A stretch of DNA of 64,000 bases from assembly GCF_900091725.1 (NCBI RefSeq), contig NZ_FMBW01000033.1, forward strand, positions 124,001-188,000, read 5' to 3'. The stretch comes from Streptomyces sp. DvalAA-43. Lineage in GTDB: Bacteria > Actinomycetota > Actinomycetes > Streptomycetales > Streptomycetaceae. Below, piece by piece: positions 36,101 to 43,764 of the stretch. Below the pieces are notes generated by a model. It did no database searches and was not told where the DNA came from. It was given only the letters and a program-made list of their open reading frames with translations. How positions within the stretch are numbered: the first letter of the stretch is position 1; every line of letters begins with the position of its first letter. A program made the translations under genes and the position numbers.

Positions 36101-36604
36101 GACGGCGAGCGGCCCCGCTACCGCTGGGACCCGGCGCTCGACGCGGTGGCGCTGGCGCGGTCCATCGGCGACATCCACACGGTGCTGGTGCGCCGCCATC
36201 CCCGGGTGACCGGGAGCGTGCCCGAGCGGCCGGGCGTGCGCGACGTGTCGGCGCACCCGGACACCGCGGAGCTGCTGCTGATCGCCGATGTGCTGGTCAC
36301 GGACTACGCGGGCCTGATGTTCGACTTCGCGCACACGGGCCGCCCGATGCTCTTCCACACCTACGACCTGGCGCACTACCGCGACACGGTGCGCGGTTTC
36401 TGCCTGGACTTCGAGTCCCGGGCGCCGGGCCCGCTGCTCTCCCGCACGGACGAGATCGCCGCGATGCTGCGGGACGCGGGGACCCTGGCGGCCTCGTCGG
36501 CCCGGTACGCGGCGGCGTACGAGAGCTTCCGCCGGGACTTCTGCGATCTGGACGACGGCGGGGCGGCGGCCCGGGTCGCGGACCGGCTGCTGGCCGAGGG
36601 GTGA
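33107..36604 (+). CDS. GT2 glycosyltransferase fused to TagF-like glycerophosphotransferase (paralogue 3)
   Basis: The 1165-residue product is a close architectural copy of its divergent neighbour: GT-A domain (VVLVDDGSTDNS, FVDSDD), a long central region, and a C-terminal TagF-like domain (QTWHGTPLGRFG, YAPTYRDH, VLVRRHP). The last motif reads LVTDYAGLMFDFA, where the usual TDYSS has become TDYAG. The Ser pair normally contributes to substrate phosphate binding, so activity or donor specificity may differ. The neighbour's shared repeats and orientation indicate duplication and divergence. It ends 40 bp from a convergent TetR gene. Confidence 0.86.
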   Translation: MKPRLSVVVPVHNVQDCLEDCLRSVAEQSVTDIEVVLVDDGSTDNSAALAEDFAAHDRRFRLVRRPNGGPGAARNTGVRHTTPDVPYLAFVDSDDLVVHDAYTRMLASLESTGSDLATGNVWRLTEQGRRQARQYRWLTETRSRTHIGRDPRLLTDRFAWNKVFRRSFWDRHAFSFPEGRLYEDAPVMIPAHYLAGSVDVLHEHVSYWRVREGSITRRRTDVKGVRDRIAACEQVSAFLAGRGGGARRRYDLSCLREDFVYFLEGLPLGGPRYRKAFMADAGAFLDRMERMDGAGRADRAVAHELPVELRIKWQLVKERRLPELLEVLAFERANGAGTFTVCGVPGRRQAGFPGIPDTARPARGDLPAVARLLDARWDGDGKLRLRGYAYIRNLPAATPRHSLKVGMVRAAGGQQLRTVPVRGVPAPEATVDSGQQLHGYDHSGFEMILDPHRLRPGGWLVGMMVAAQGAVRRVAVRAPETGAVQPLVHDLDDGRRAVLDYRNGRLRLTLEQLPARCETHRFGKDLELTGRLYGDARPKALVLTCDGVADQEFGHPVECRPGGRFTVRIPLADLAGMAVAPRAPHRAPREVEPEPGGRWRARLVLADGARVPLAAAPESAPPVVADAAGELVLDLSGQPFVEGAVWTPDGALRMEGVTGAGTGVRQGEGPDRLVLRHETLRETVSVPVTHDERRAGAREVAGGRRFTAFLAPSVAAGLHEGRWEAYLGGRPVRVLASLAARLPLRRSGTVAAAPVPGREFALDRWSGDRLTVQAGPVLPLAERGAYRRAELRGRHYPSRRAMPMRDAVLYTGGDSPRAVHAELLRRGVESEQLWVTDGVHGRVPPTAVPVIEHSTAWYEALARCRRIVTADQLPEWFQRRPGQTVVQTWHGTPLGRFGTDLAGTLYADHQELATLAHRSAQWSVLVSPSSRSSPLLRRALGYRGEVLEAGSPANDLLFSADRAKTAERVRRRLGIPDGRRVVLYAPTYRDHLAHPSGGDGERPRYRWDPALDAVALARSIGDIHTVLVRRHPRVTGSVPERPGVRDVSAHPDTAELLLIADVLVTDYAGLMFDFAHTGRPMLFHTYDLAHYRDTVRGFCLDFESRAPGPLLSRTDEIAAMLRDAGTLAASSARYAAAYESFRRDFCDLDDGGAAARVADRLLAEG

Positions 36605-36644
36605 CGGCTCCCGGGTTCCCGGGGTGCTCGGCTCTTGAGGCCGC

Positions 36645-37250
36645 TCAGCTCTTGAGGGCGGCGACCGCGGCGGTCGCCAGGTCGTCGAGATAGCCCTTGG
36701 GCAGCGGGCCCCGGACGACGGCGAGCCGCCAGTAGAGCGGGCCGACGATCAGGTCCAGCGCCCGGTCCGGGTCGCTGTCCCCGGGCAGCTCGCCGCGGGC
36801 CACGGCGTCCCGTACGACCACGGCGGCGATGCCCTGCTGCGGGTCCAGCAGCGCGGCCTTGATCGTGTCGGCGATCTCCGGATTGCGGGCCGCCTCGACC
36901 AGCAGGTCCGGGATGACCTGCGAGGCGACGGGGTGGCGCAGGGCGTAGGAGGCGAGTTCGAGCACGGCCCGGACGTCCCCGTAGAGCGAGCCGGTGGCCG
37001 GGGCCGGCATGCCCTGGACCGCGACGGCGGAGACCAGGTCGAGGACCAGGGCCAGCTTGGACTTCCAGCGGCGGTACACGGCGGTCTTGCCGACGCCCGC
37101 GCGCCGCGCGATCCCCTCGATCGACATCCGGGCGAAGCCCACCGCGGCCAGTTCCTCGAAGACGGCACCGCGAATCGCGTCGGTGACGTCCTCGCGGAGC
37201 ACGGCGGCTCCGGCGGGGACACGGCGGCGGGTTCCCGGGTCGGTGGTCAT
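36645..37250 (-). CDS. TetR-family transcriptional regulator
   Basis: With the ATG at 37250 the product is 201 residues (an in-frame ATG four codons upstream is also possible). The HTH is at ~25-65: EELAAVGFARMSIEGIARRAGVGKTAVYRRW, followed by an all-helical ligand domain of the TetR_C type. It is divergent from an ABC-2 permease gene with 131 bp between starts, and that gap contains an 11-bp inverted repeat, so it is the likely repressor of the exporter operon and of itself. Its ligand may be an envelope-stress signal or a lipid-linked intermediate, which is speculation. Confidence 0.9.
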   Translation of the reverse strand: MTTDPGTRRRVPAGAAVLREDVTDAIRGAVFEELAAVGFARMSIEGIARRAGVGKTAVYRRWKSKLALVLDLVSAVAVQGMPAPATGSLYGDVRAVLELASYALRHPVASQVIPDLLVEAARNPEIADTIKAALLDPQQGIAAVVVRDAVARGELPGDSDPDRALDLIVGPLYWRLAVVRGPLPKGYLDDLATAAVAALKS

Positions 37251-37271
37251 GGCCCGAATCATAGTCCGTCA

Positions 37272-37344
37272 CGACGGAACGGTTGCGTTGCGACGTAAGT
37301 GCGCCCTACCCTCGACGTTGCGACGATACGGTCCCGTTCCGTCG
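37272..37344. promoter_or_regulatory. Inverted and direct repeats in the TetR/exporter divergent promoter
   Basis: CGACGGAACGG at 37272-37282 has its exact inverted copy CCGTTCCGTCG at 37334-37344, and GTTGCGACG occurs twice as a direct repeat at 37287 and 37317, exactly 30 bp apart. A possible plus-strand promoter is TTGCGT at 37283 with TACCCT at 37307 (18-bp spacer). The repeats are good candidates for TetR-type operator sites. Confidence 0.45.
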
Positions 37345-37381
37345 GGCGTCGCTTCCTGCCCTCCCGTCGAAAGCGATCGTG

Positions 37382-38320
37382 GTGAGCCAGACAGCAACCC
37401 CAGCGGCCCCGGCCGACACCCCTGCCGGTGCGCCGTTCCCGGTGTACGCGCCGGGCGAGCTCGCCGCGCTCGCCGCCCGGCACGGCCTCACGATGAGCGG
37501 GGCCCGGCCCTCGCTGACGGCGTACGTCCGGCAGCTGTGGGGGCGCCGGCACTTCATCACGGCGTTCGCCACCGCCAAGCTGACCGCCCAGTACAGCCAG
37601 GCGAAGCTCGGCCAGATCTGGCAGATCATGACGCCGCTGCTCAACGCGACGGTCTACTACTTCATCTTCGGCGTCCTGATGAACACCAAGCGCAACGTCG
37701 AGGACTTCGTGCCCTTCCTCGTCACCGGCGTCTTCATCTGGACCTTCACCAGCAGCTCGATCACCGCGGGCACCCGGGCGATCAGCGGCAACCTCGGGCT
37801 CGTCCGGGCGCTGCACTTCCCGCGCGCCTCGCTGCCGATCGCCCTGGCCCTCCAGCAGCTCCAGCAGCTGCTGTTCTCGCTGGGCGCGCTGGTGCTGATC
37901 CTGGTGGGGTTCGGGCAGTTCCCCAAGCCGTCCTGGCTGCTGGCGGTTCCGGCGCTGCTCCTCCAGGCGGTGTTCAACACCGGTGTCTCCATGGTGGTGG
38001 CGCGGCTGGCCGCCCGGACGCCGGACATCGCCCAGCTGATGCCGTTCCTCCTGCGCACCTGGATGTACGCGTCCGGGGTCATGTGGAGCGTGGACACGAT
38101 GCTGAAGGGGGACCGTGTCCCGCACGCCGTGATGGTGCTGCTGGAGTGCAATCCGGCCGCCGTCTTCATCGATCTGATGCGGTTCGCGCTCATCGACAGC
38201 TTCGGCGCGTCCCACCTCCCGCCGCATGTGTGGGCGATCGCCGCGGGCTGGGCGCTCGTCTGCGGGATCGGCGGATTCGTGTACTTCTGGCAGGCGGAGG
38301 AGCGGTACGGACGTGGCTGA
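37382..38320 (+). CDS. ABC-2 type polysaccharide/teichoic acid export permease (TagG/Wzm-like)
   Basis: The GTG at 37382 has a GAAAG ribosome site and gives 312 residues; earlier codons are in non-coding promoter sequence. The protein has six membrane helices after a cytosolic N-terminus, with YSQAKLGQIWQIMTPLLNATVYYFIFGVLM as the first, which is the typical TagG/Wzm signature. It pairs with the ATPase gene that overlaps its end by 8 bases. Together they should move an undecaprenyl-linked polymer across the membrane, the natural last step for the TagF-like genes to the left. Confidence 0.92.
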   Translation: MSQTATPAAPADTPAGAPFPVYAPGELAALAARHGLTMSGARPSLTAYVRQLWGRRHFITAFATAKLTAQYSQAKLGQIWQIMTPLLNATVYYFIFGVLMNTKRNVEDFVPFLVTGVFIWTFTSSSITAGTRAISGNLGLVRALHFPRASLPIALALQQLQQLLFSLGALVLILVGFGQFPKPSWLLAVPALLLQAVFNTGVSMVVARLAARTPDIAQLMPFLLRTWMYASGVMWSVDTMLKGDRVPHAVMVLLECNPAAVFIDLMRFALIDSFGASHLPPHVWAIAAGWALVCGIGGFVYFWQAEERYGRG

Positions 38321-39092
38321 CATCGACGAGCAGGTACCGACCGTCGTCGTGGACGACGTGCACATCACGTACAAGGTCAACGGTGCCCGTACCGGCAAGG
38401 GCAGCGCCACCTCGGCGCTCAGCCGGATCGTCTCGCGCCGGCAGGCCCCCGGGGTGCGCGAGGTGCACGCCGTGAAGGGAGTGAGCTTCGCCGCGTACAA
38501 GGGCGAGGCCATCGGCCTGATCGGGTCCAACGGCTCGGGGAAGTCGACCCTGCTCAAGGCCATCGCCGGTCTGCTGCCCGCGACGAAGGGCCGGGTGCAC
38601 ACCCAGGGCCAGCCCTCGCTGCTCGGGGTGAACGCCGCGCTGATGGGCGATCTGACCGGTGAGCGCAACGTGGTGCTCGGCGGCCTCGCGATGGGCATGA
38701 CGCGCGCCCAGGTCCGCGAGCGCTACCAGGAGATCGTCGACTTCTCCGGCATCAACGAGAAGGGCGACTTCATCACCCTGCCGATGCGTACGTACTCCTC
38801 CGGCATGGGCGCCCGGCTGCGCTTCTCGATCGCGGCCGCCAAGAGCCACGACGTCCTCCTGATCGACGAGGCGCTGTCCACCGGCGACGCCAGGTTCCAG
38901 CGGCGCAGCAAGGAGCGGATCATCGAGCTGCGCAAGGAGGCGGGCACGGTCTTCCTGGTCAGCCACAGCAACAAGTCGATCACCGAGACCTGCGACCGGG
39001 CGATCTGGCTGGAGGCGGGCACGCTGCGGATGGACGGCCCGGCGGAAGAGGTCGTGGCGGCGTACGAGAGGTTCACCTCCGGCAAGAAGTGA
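38313..39092 (+). CDS. ABC exporter ATPase (TagH/Wzt-like)
   Basis: The GTG at 38313 overlaps the permease stop and gives 259 residues. Walker A is GSNGSGKST, the signature YSSGMGARLRFSIA, Walker B VLLIDEALSTGD and switch VSHSNKSI, the TagH/Wzt subtype with the usual ALSTGD. It lacks the long C-terminal carbohydrate-binding extension of some Wzt proteins, so export should not depend on end-cap recognition by the ATPase. It is the last gene of the two-gene exporter operon and converges on the signalling operon that follows. Confidence 0.93.
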   Translation: MADIDEQVPTVVVDDVHITYKVNGARTGKGSATSALSRIVSRRQAPGVREVHAVKGVSFAAYKGEAIGLIGSNGSGKSTLLKAIAGLLPATKGRVHTQGQPSLLGVNAALMGDLTGERNVVLGGLAMGMTRAQVRERYQEIVDFSGINEKGDFITLPMRTYSSGMGARLRFSIAAAKSHDVLLIDEALSTGDARFQRRSKERIIELRKEAGTVFLVSHSNKSITETCDRAIWLEAGTLRMDGPAEEVVAAYERFTSGKK

Positions 39093-39164
39093 GGGCTGCC
39101 CCGCAGGGCGCGGCGGCCGGGGCGGAACTCCACCGCCGTGCGACGGGGGTCGCGGCCGAGCCGT

Positions 39165-42100
39165 TCACCGGACTCCCCCTGTGGCAGCGGCAGGCGCACC
39201 ACCACCTCGGCTCCACAGCCGCAGCAGCACCCGGTCCGCCGATTCCCCGCCCGCCAGCAGCGCCGCCGCCCGTGACCAGGTGGCGGCGGGCAGTCCGTGA
39301 CCGGTGATCAGCCGGTGGAGCACGGGAGCGGGGCCCGGCAGCATCAGCAGTTCGCCGAGCAGCCGGGCGTCGGCGGGCGGTGCGTCGGTGGCGAGAACCA
39401 GGTCCAGCGCGTCCGAGCCGAAGCGCTCCACCAGCGCGAGCCCGTCCTCACCGGCCGCGAGCAGCCACGGGGTGAGCCGCCCGCTCTGCCCGCCGTGCCG
39501 CTCCCGCTGCTCCACCAGCAGCCGCAGCACCCGTTCCCCCGACCGGCCCGCGAGCAGCGGCAGCCAGCGCGGGCCCCAGGCGGTGAGGGCGTCGGCGGCG
39601 CCCGGCAGCCGTTGTTCGACGACGGCGGCGGTGACGGCGACCCGCGGCCCGAAGCGGACTCCGACGGTCAGGACGGCCTCCAGCGAGGGCGGCGCCAGCA
39701 CCCCGGTGAGCGGGGCGAGTCCGGCGAGGGCGCGGCGCTGTTCGGGGCTGAGCCGCAGCCGGTCGGCGAGCTGCTGGGCGAGCACCCCGAGCCCTTCGCG
39801 CAGCAGGGTCCGCAGGGCGTCGCCCGGATCCGGGGCGGCGAGGATCATCGGGAGCTCGCGACGGGCCCGGGGATCGAGTACGGCCTCGGGCTCGGCGGCG
39901 TACAGGTCGAGGAGCGCGGCGCGCTGCCGCGGGCTGCCGAGACCGGCGAGCAGGGGCAGCAGGGCGGGGTGGCCAGCAGCGAGTCCAGTACGGGGGCGGC
40001 CGTGCCGGGCGCGCCCAGCACCGCCTCGGTGACCCGGCGCCCCAGCCCCGTGCCGTCCACCGCCCAGTCACGGATCCGGCCGGGGCGTTCCACCACGTTG
40101 CCGACGATCCAGCCGAGCGCCTTGCCCCGGCCGCATTGCAGCCGTGACCACTCGACGGCCGCCGCGGTGGCGAACGGGGCCGCCTGTTCGCTCTCGTACC
40201 CCCGTTCCTGGAAGGCGACGAGCACCTCGTCCAGCGGGCGCCCCAGCCCTTGCGCGTATCCGCCGAGTACGGTCATCGCCCTTTGGTCCAGGCCGAGTTC
40301 ATGGGCGTGCCGCAGCCCCTCGGTGCCGAGGGCCGCGAGGGCGTCCTCCGGGTCGGGGAAGGCGGCGACGATCTCGGCGATGTCCAGGGCGCCCTGCTCG
40401 GCGAGCCAGCGGGCGGCGAGCAGCGGGTGTGCGCAGACGGTGGCCCAGTGCTCGGGGCCGGTGCCGAGCAGGGCGCGCACCGCGTCGTGCCCCGGGACAT
40501 GCGCGTCGGTGGCGATCCGCAGCAGCACCCGGGCGTCGACGGCGCCCGCCTGGTCCTGGGCGGCGAGCTGGACCCAGCCGAGGCCGAGGGTGACGAGGTG
40601 TTCGGGCTGGCGCAGCCCGTCGAGGAGCATCCGCCACATCTGCGGGGTGTAGCGGCTCAGGAGGTCGAGGTCGTCGCCCTGGAGGTGCGGGCGGAGCAGG
40701 TCGAGCAGCTCGGGGTCCTCCAGCCGTCCGGCGAGGAACTGGAGGCTGGGAGCCGGGATCTCGGAGAGCACCGCGACGAGCGTGTCGTCCATCGAGGCGA
40801 CGGCCGCGGCGAGCCTGGCCGGGGGGACCTGGGTGACGGCGGTGCAGAGCCGGCCGTACAGACCGACCCGGCGGATGCCGGGGCGCTCGCGCAGCGCGTC
40901 CTCCATCGGCAGCGCACCGGCCCCGACCGGGAGGTCCGGGTCGAAGACCGTCGCGAGCCGGGTGGCGACGGGGAGCAGTCTGCGGGCCGCCTCGTCGTAG
41001 AGGTCCTCGGCGGCGGGGCCGAGGAGCGCGGACATCAGGCAGTCGCGGAAGACGGAGCCGGGGACGCCCGCGAGGGCGGCGACCAGGCGCCGCATCCGGG
41101 CCTCGTCGAGCAGCCGGTTCTGCTTGCGCATGCCGGGGGCGTTCTGCCGGGCGCGCACCGCGACGAGCAGTTCGGTGTTGGTGCCGAAGCAGTCGGTCAT
41201 CTGGTCCAGAAGCTTGCCGCGCTGGCGGGGCGGCAGCTGGTCGGTGCCGCCCAGCGCCAGGGTCCAGCCCGCCGCGAAGGTCCGCCGCCGCATCGCCTGG
41301 CCGCCGACGCCGCCGAGGAGTTCGGCCGAGTAGGCGTCCATGTCCCGGTCGGTGAGGTAGGGCAGCTGGTCGGCGGGGCGGCCCGCGATGCGCGGTACGG
41401 CGCCCGCCAGGTCGTCCGGGTCGACGCGCTGGGCGCGCCCGCCGCGCACCGCCTCGATCCGCCGCAGGTCCTCGCCCCCGATCCGGCCCGCGACGACGAG
41501 CCGGGCCCGGGGCGCGGCGGCGGCCGCCCGGCAGACCTCGGCAGCGAATTCCTTCGGGTTCAGCAGCACCCACCCGGCGCCGGAGAGCAGGGTGGCGGTA
41601 CGGGTGCCCAGGCGCCGCTGTTCGAACGCGGCCAGCGCGATCACCCTGGGCCCGTGGTCGTGAAGCAGGCCCAGGCGCAGCACCTCGGGGTTGATGTCGA
41701 GCCGGCCGCCGCCCCCGGAGCCCTGGGCGGCGTCGTCGTACACCAGCAGCGCCTCGGCCTCGGCGAAGTCGCGCAGCGCGCGGGCCTCCTCCTCGTGCCG
41801 GGCGGCGCGGGCCAGGGTGTCGGCGAGGTGTCCGGGGCGCAGTGCGGGGACCCGCTGGAATCCGGCGGCCGACAGATAGCCGCCGAGGTCGGCGGGACCG
41901 TGCACCGGGCCCCAGGCGGCGGGCGGCAGTCCGCAGGCCATCCAGCCGGCCAGCCGGGTCAGGGCGCGCAGCTGGACCTCCCGCCAGCGCACCGCGATGT
42001 CCTGGCCGGTGGTGGTGGCGGGCGGCAGGTCCTCGCCGAGGAGCAGCGCGCTGGGCAGCGACATGCCCTGCGGTCCCGGCATCCGGCCCTCGGACGGTAC

Positions 42101-42676
42101 GTAGCCGTGCCGGCCGAGGCCGACGAGGGCGAGCGAGCCGGAGTTGAGGACGAGATGGTCCGGGGAGAGTTCCAGCGGGGTGAATCCGGCGTGCGCCAGG
42201 TCGTCCAGGGCGCGGCCCAGCGGGACGAGGGTGTGCAAGGCCTCGGCGGGGGTCCAGCGGTGGCCGGCGGCGAGCATGGTGTCGAGGTCGTCGCGCTCGC
42301 GCAGCGCGTGCAGGGGTACGGAGGAGGCGCCGGGCGACCAGGCGGTGACGAGGGCGGGCGGCAGCCCGGGGTCGTCGACGATGTCCAGGAGGGCGGGGGT
42401 GACGGGGCTGCCGGCCGCGAGGAACGCCGCGGCCCGGCCGCGTTGCTTGCGGTTCGGGAAGACCCGCAGCGCGCCGTACGCGTCGGCGTCCTCGTCCTTC
42501 ACCAGCCGGGTGGCCCGGACGGCGGCGGCGCCAGAGGAACGCAGATGGCCGGGGCGCAGCTGCACGGTGTGCGGCTCCCAGACGCGGCCGGAGCGGCCGG
42601 GGACGCGGGTGAGCGGCCCGGTGAGGGTGGCGTCGGCTCCGGTACGGCGGGGCGTGGCGGCTCCCGGCTGGTTCAT
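39165..42676 (-). CDS. Very large pseudokinase-containing protein, frameshifted near its 3' end
   Basis: Two overlapping frames (42676-39845 and the downstream part to 39165) together encode ~1170 residues. Near residues 60-240 the fold resembles a protein kinase whose catalytic motifs have decayed: the HRDLKPEN position reads PLELSPDH (Glu169, Ser171, His174 for Asp, Lys, Asn) and the DFG position reads GLG. The rest is mostly alpha-helical Leu/Ala/Arg-rich sequence without a family I recognise. The ATG at 42676 overlaps the kinase stop (ATGA). A one-base shift near 39966 separates the final ~270 residues. I infer a scaffold or sensor of the phospho-signalling operon. Confidence 0.7.
39960..39975 (-). 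other. Probable one-base frameshift site
   Basis: Reading the minus strand, the upstream frame turns into a Cys/Pro/Ser-rich run after LLATP and stops at 39845. Restoring one base in the C4 tract (G4 at 39966-39969 on the plus strand) gives LLATPALLPLLAGLGSPRQR, in frame with the downstream helical segment that runs to 39165. The stop and a downstream ATG overlap as ATGA, so reinitiation is also possible. Confidence 0.7.
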
Positions 42677-43764
42677 CGGGGCTCTCCCAGGGTGCGGAGC
42701 GCGGACCGCAGGGCCGTGGCGCTGCGGGCGCGGGCGAGGTCGGTGCGGACCCGGTCGACGGTGGCCAGCCGGAATTTCTTCGCCGACAGACAGGTGGTGA
42801 GGGCGTTGGTGAGGATCGGTCCGTAGCTCAGACTCGCGATGAAGCGGCGGGCCGGGGCGCTGACCTCGAAGTCCTCCGCGTACAGCTCGCGGGCCTGCCG
42901 GTCGGTGAGCCTGCGCAGGGCGGCTGCGTGGGCGAGGGTGGCGCCGAGCATGTAGATGTCGAACCGCTCGGAGGCCGGGGCGAGTTCGGAGGGTTCGTCG
43001 GTGCCCTCGGCGGCGGGCGGGGCGTAGGCGCTGGTGGTGGTGCGGATGCGGTCGCCGATCTGGACGGCGGCGTCGTAGTCGATGAGCACATAGCGGGCGG
43101 GCGGCCCGAGGACGAGGATGTTGTCCGGTTTGATGTCGGCGTGGATCCAGCCCTTGGAGTGCTCGTCCCCGTGGTGCCGGTCGGCGTGCAGCGCGGCGAG
43201 AGTGTTGCACAACTGCTCGGCCAGGTCGAGGAGTTGGTCGGGCTTGAAGCGGCGGTGCGAGGCGGCCCGCTCGTCGATCTCCTCCTGGAGGGTGCGCGAG
43301 ACGCCGCCGTGGTGGCCGATGAACTGCTGCACGAGGAAGCTCTCGTACGGCACCTCGCCGTCGCCCTGTCCGCCGTATCCGCCCTGTCCGCCGTCGGCGA
43401 GCAGGGAGGGGGAGGGCTGGGACTCGACGCTGATCACGACGGGGCACTGCTGGGTGAGCTGGGCGGCCTGCCGGGCGGCCCGCAGCCCCTGGTCGCGCTG
43501 TTTCCGCTGCTCGCCGAGGGCTCGGTGGACGCTGCGCGGGTCGTCGAGGTCCGACCGCGACCACCACATGCCCTTGATCACCACGTCGCCGCCCGACCAG
43601 CGGTCCTCGGCCAGTACGGCGTACCCCTGACCGGCCCCGGCCAGCAGCCGCTTGGTGAGGAAGCGGCCGTCCTCGCCGTAGGACTCGGGGAGCCAGGCCA
43701 GCCGGGGCGAGCCCAAGTTGTCGGGATGCTCGGCGTGCACCCAGCCGGGACTGAATTCGCTCAC
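42673..43764 (-). CDS. Protein kinase-like enzyme of the vWA/PP2C signalling operon (non-RD)
   Basis: The GTG at 43764 overlaps the stop of the preceding gene (GTGA) and gives 363 residues. A kinase fold is visible with Lys64 in VVIKGM, HADIKPDN at 208-215 (Ala in place of Arg, a non-RD kinase) and IDYD at 228-231 in place of DFG. The catalytic Asp210, Lys212 and Asn215 are kept, so it is probably active. It carries a Gly-rich insert near 125-135 and no membrane helix. Its position between a PIN/FHA protein and the pseudokinase, both translationally overlapped, makes them likely partners or substrates. Confidence 0.8.
   Translation of the reverse strand: MSEFSPGWVHAEHPDNLGSPRLAWLPESYGEDGRFLTKRLLAGAGQGYAVLAEDRWSGGDVVIKGMWWSRSDLDDPRSVHRALGEQRKQRDQGLRAARQAAQLTQQCPVVISVESQPSPSLLADGGQGGYGGQGDGEVPYESFLVQQFIGHHGGVSRTLQEEIDERAASHRRFKPDQLLDLAEQLCNTLAALHADRHHGDEHSKGWIHADIKPDNILVLGPPARYVLIDYDAAVQIGDRIRTTTSAYAPPAAEGTDEPSELAPASERFDIYMLGATLAHAAALRRLTDRQARELYAEDFEVSAPARRFIASLSYGPILTNALTTCLSAKKFRLATVDRVRTDLARARSATALRSALRTLGEPR

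Noticed and set aside
42677..43567. An N-terminal extension of the pseudokinase protein back to 43567
   Set aside because: The added ~300 residues are Arg/Pro-rich shadow of the kinase gene. The ATG at 42676 overlapping the kinase stop is the sensible start.
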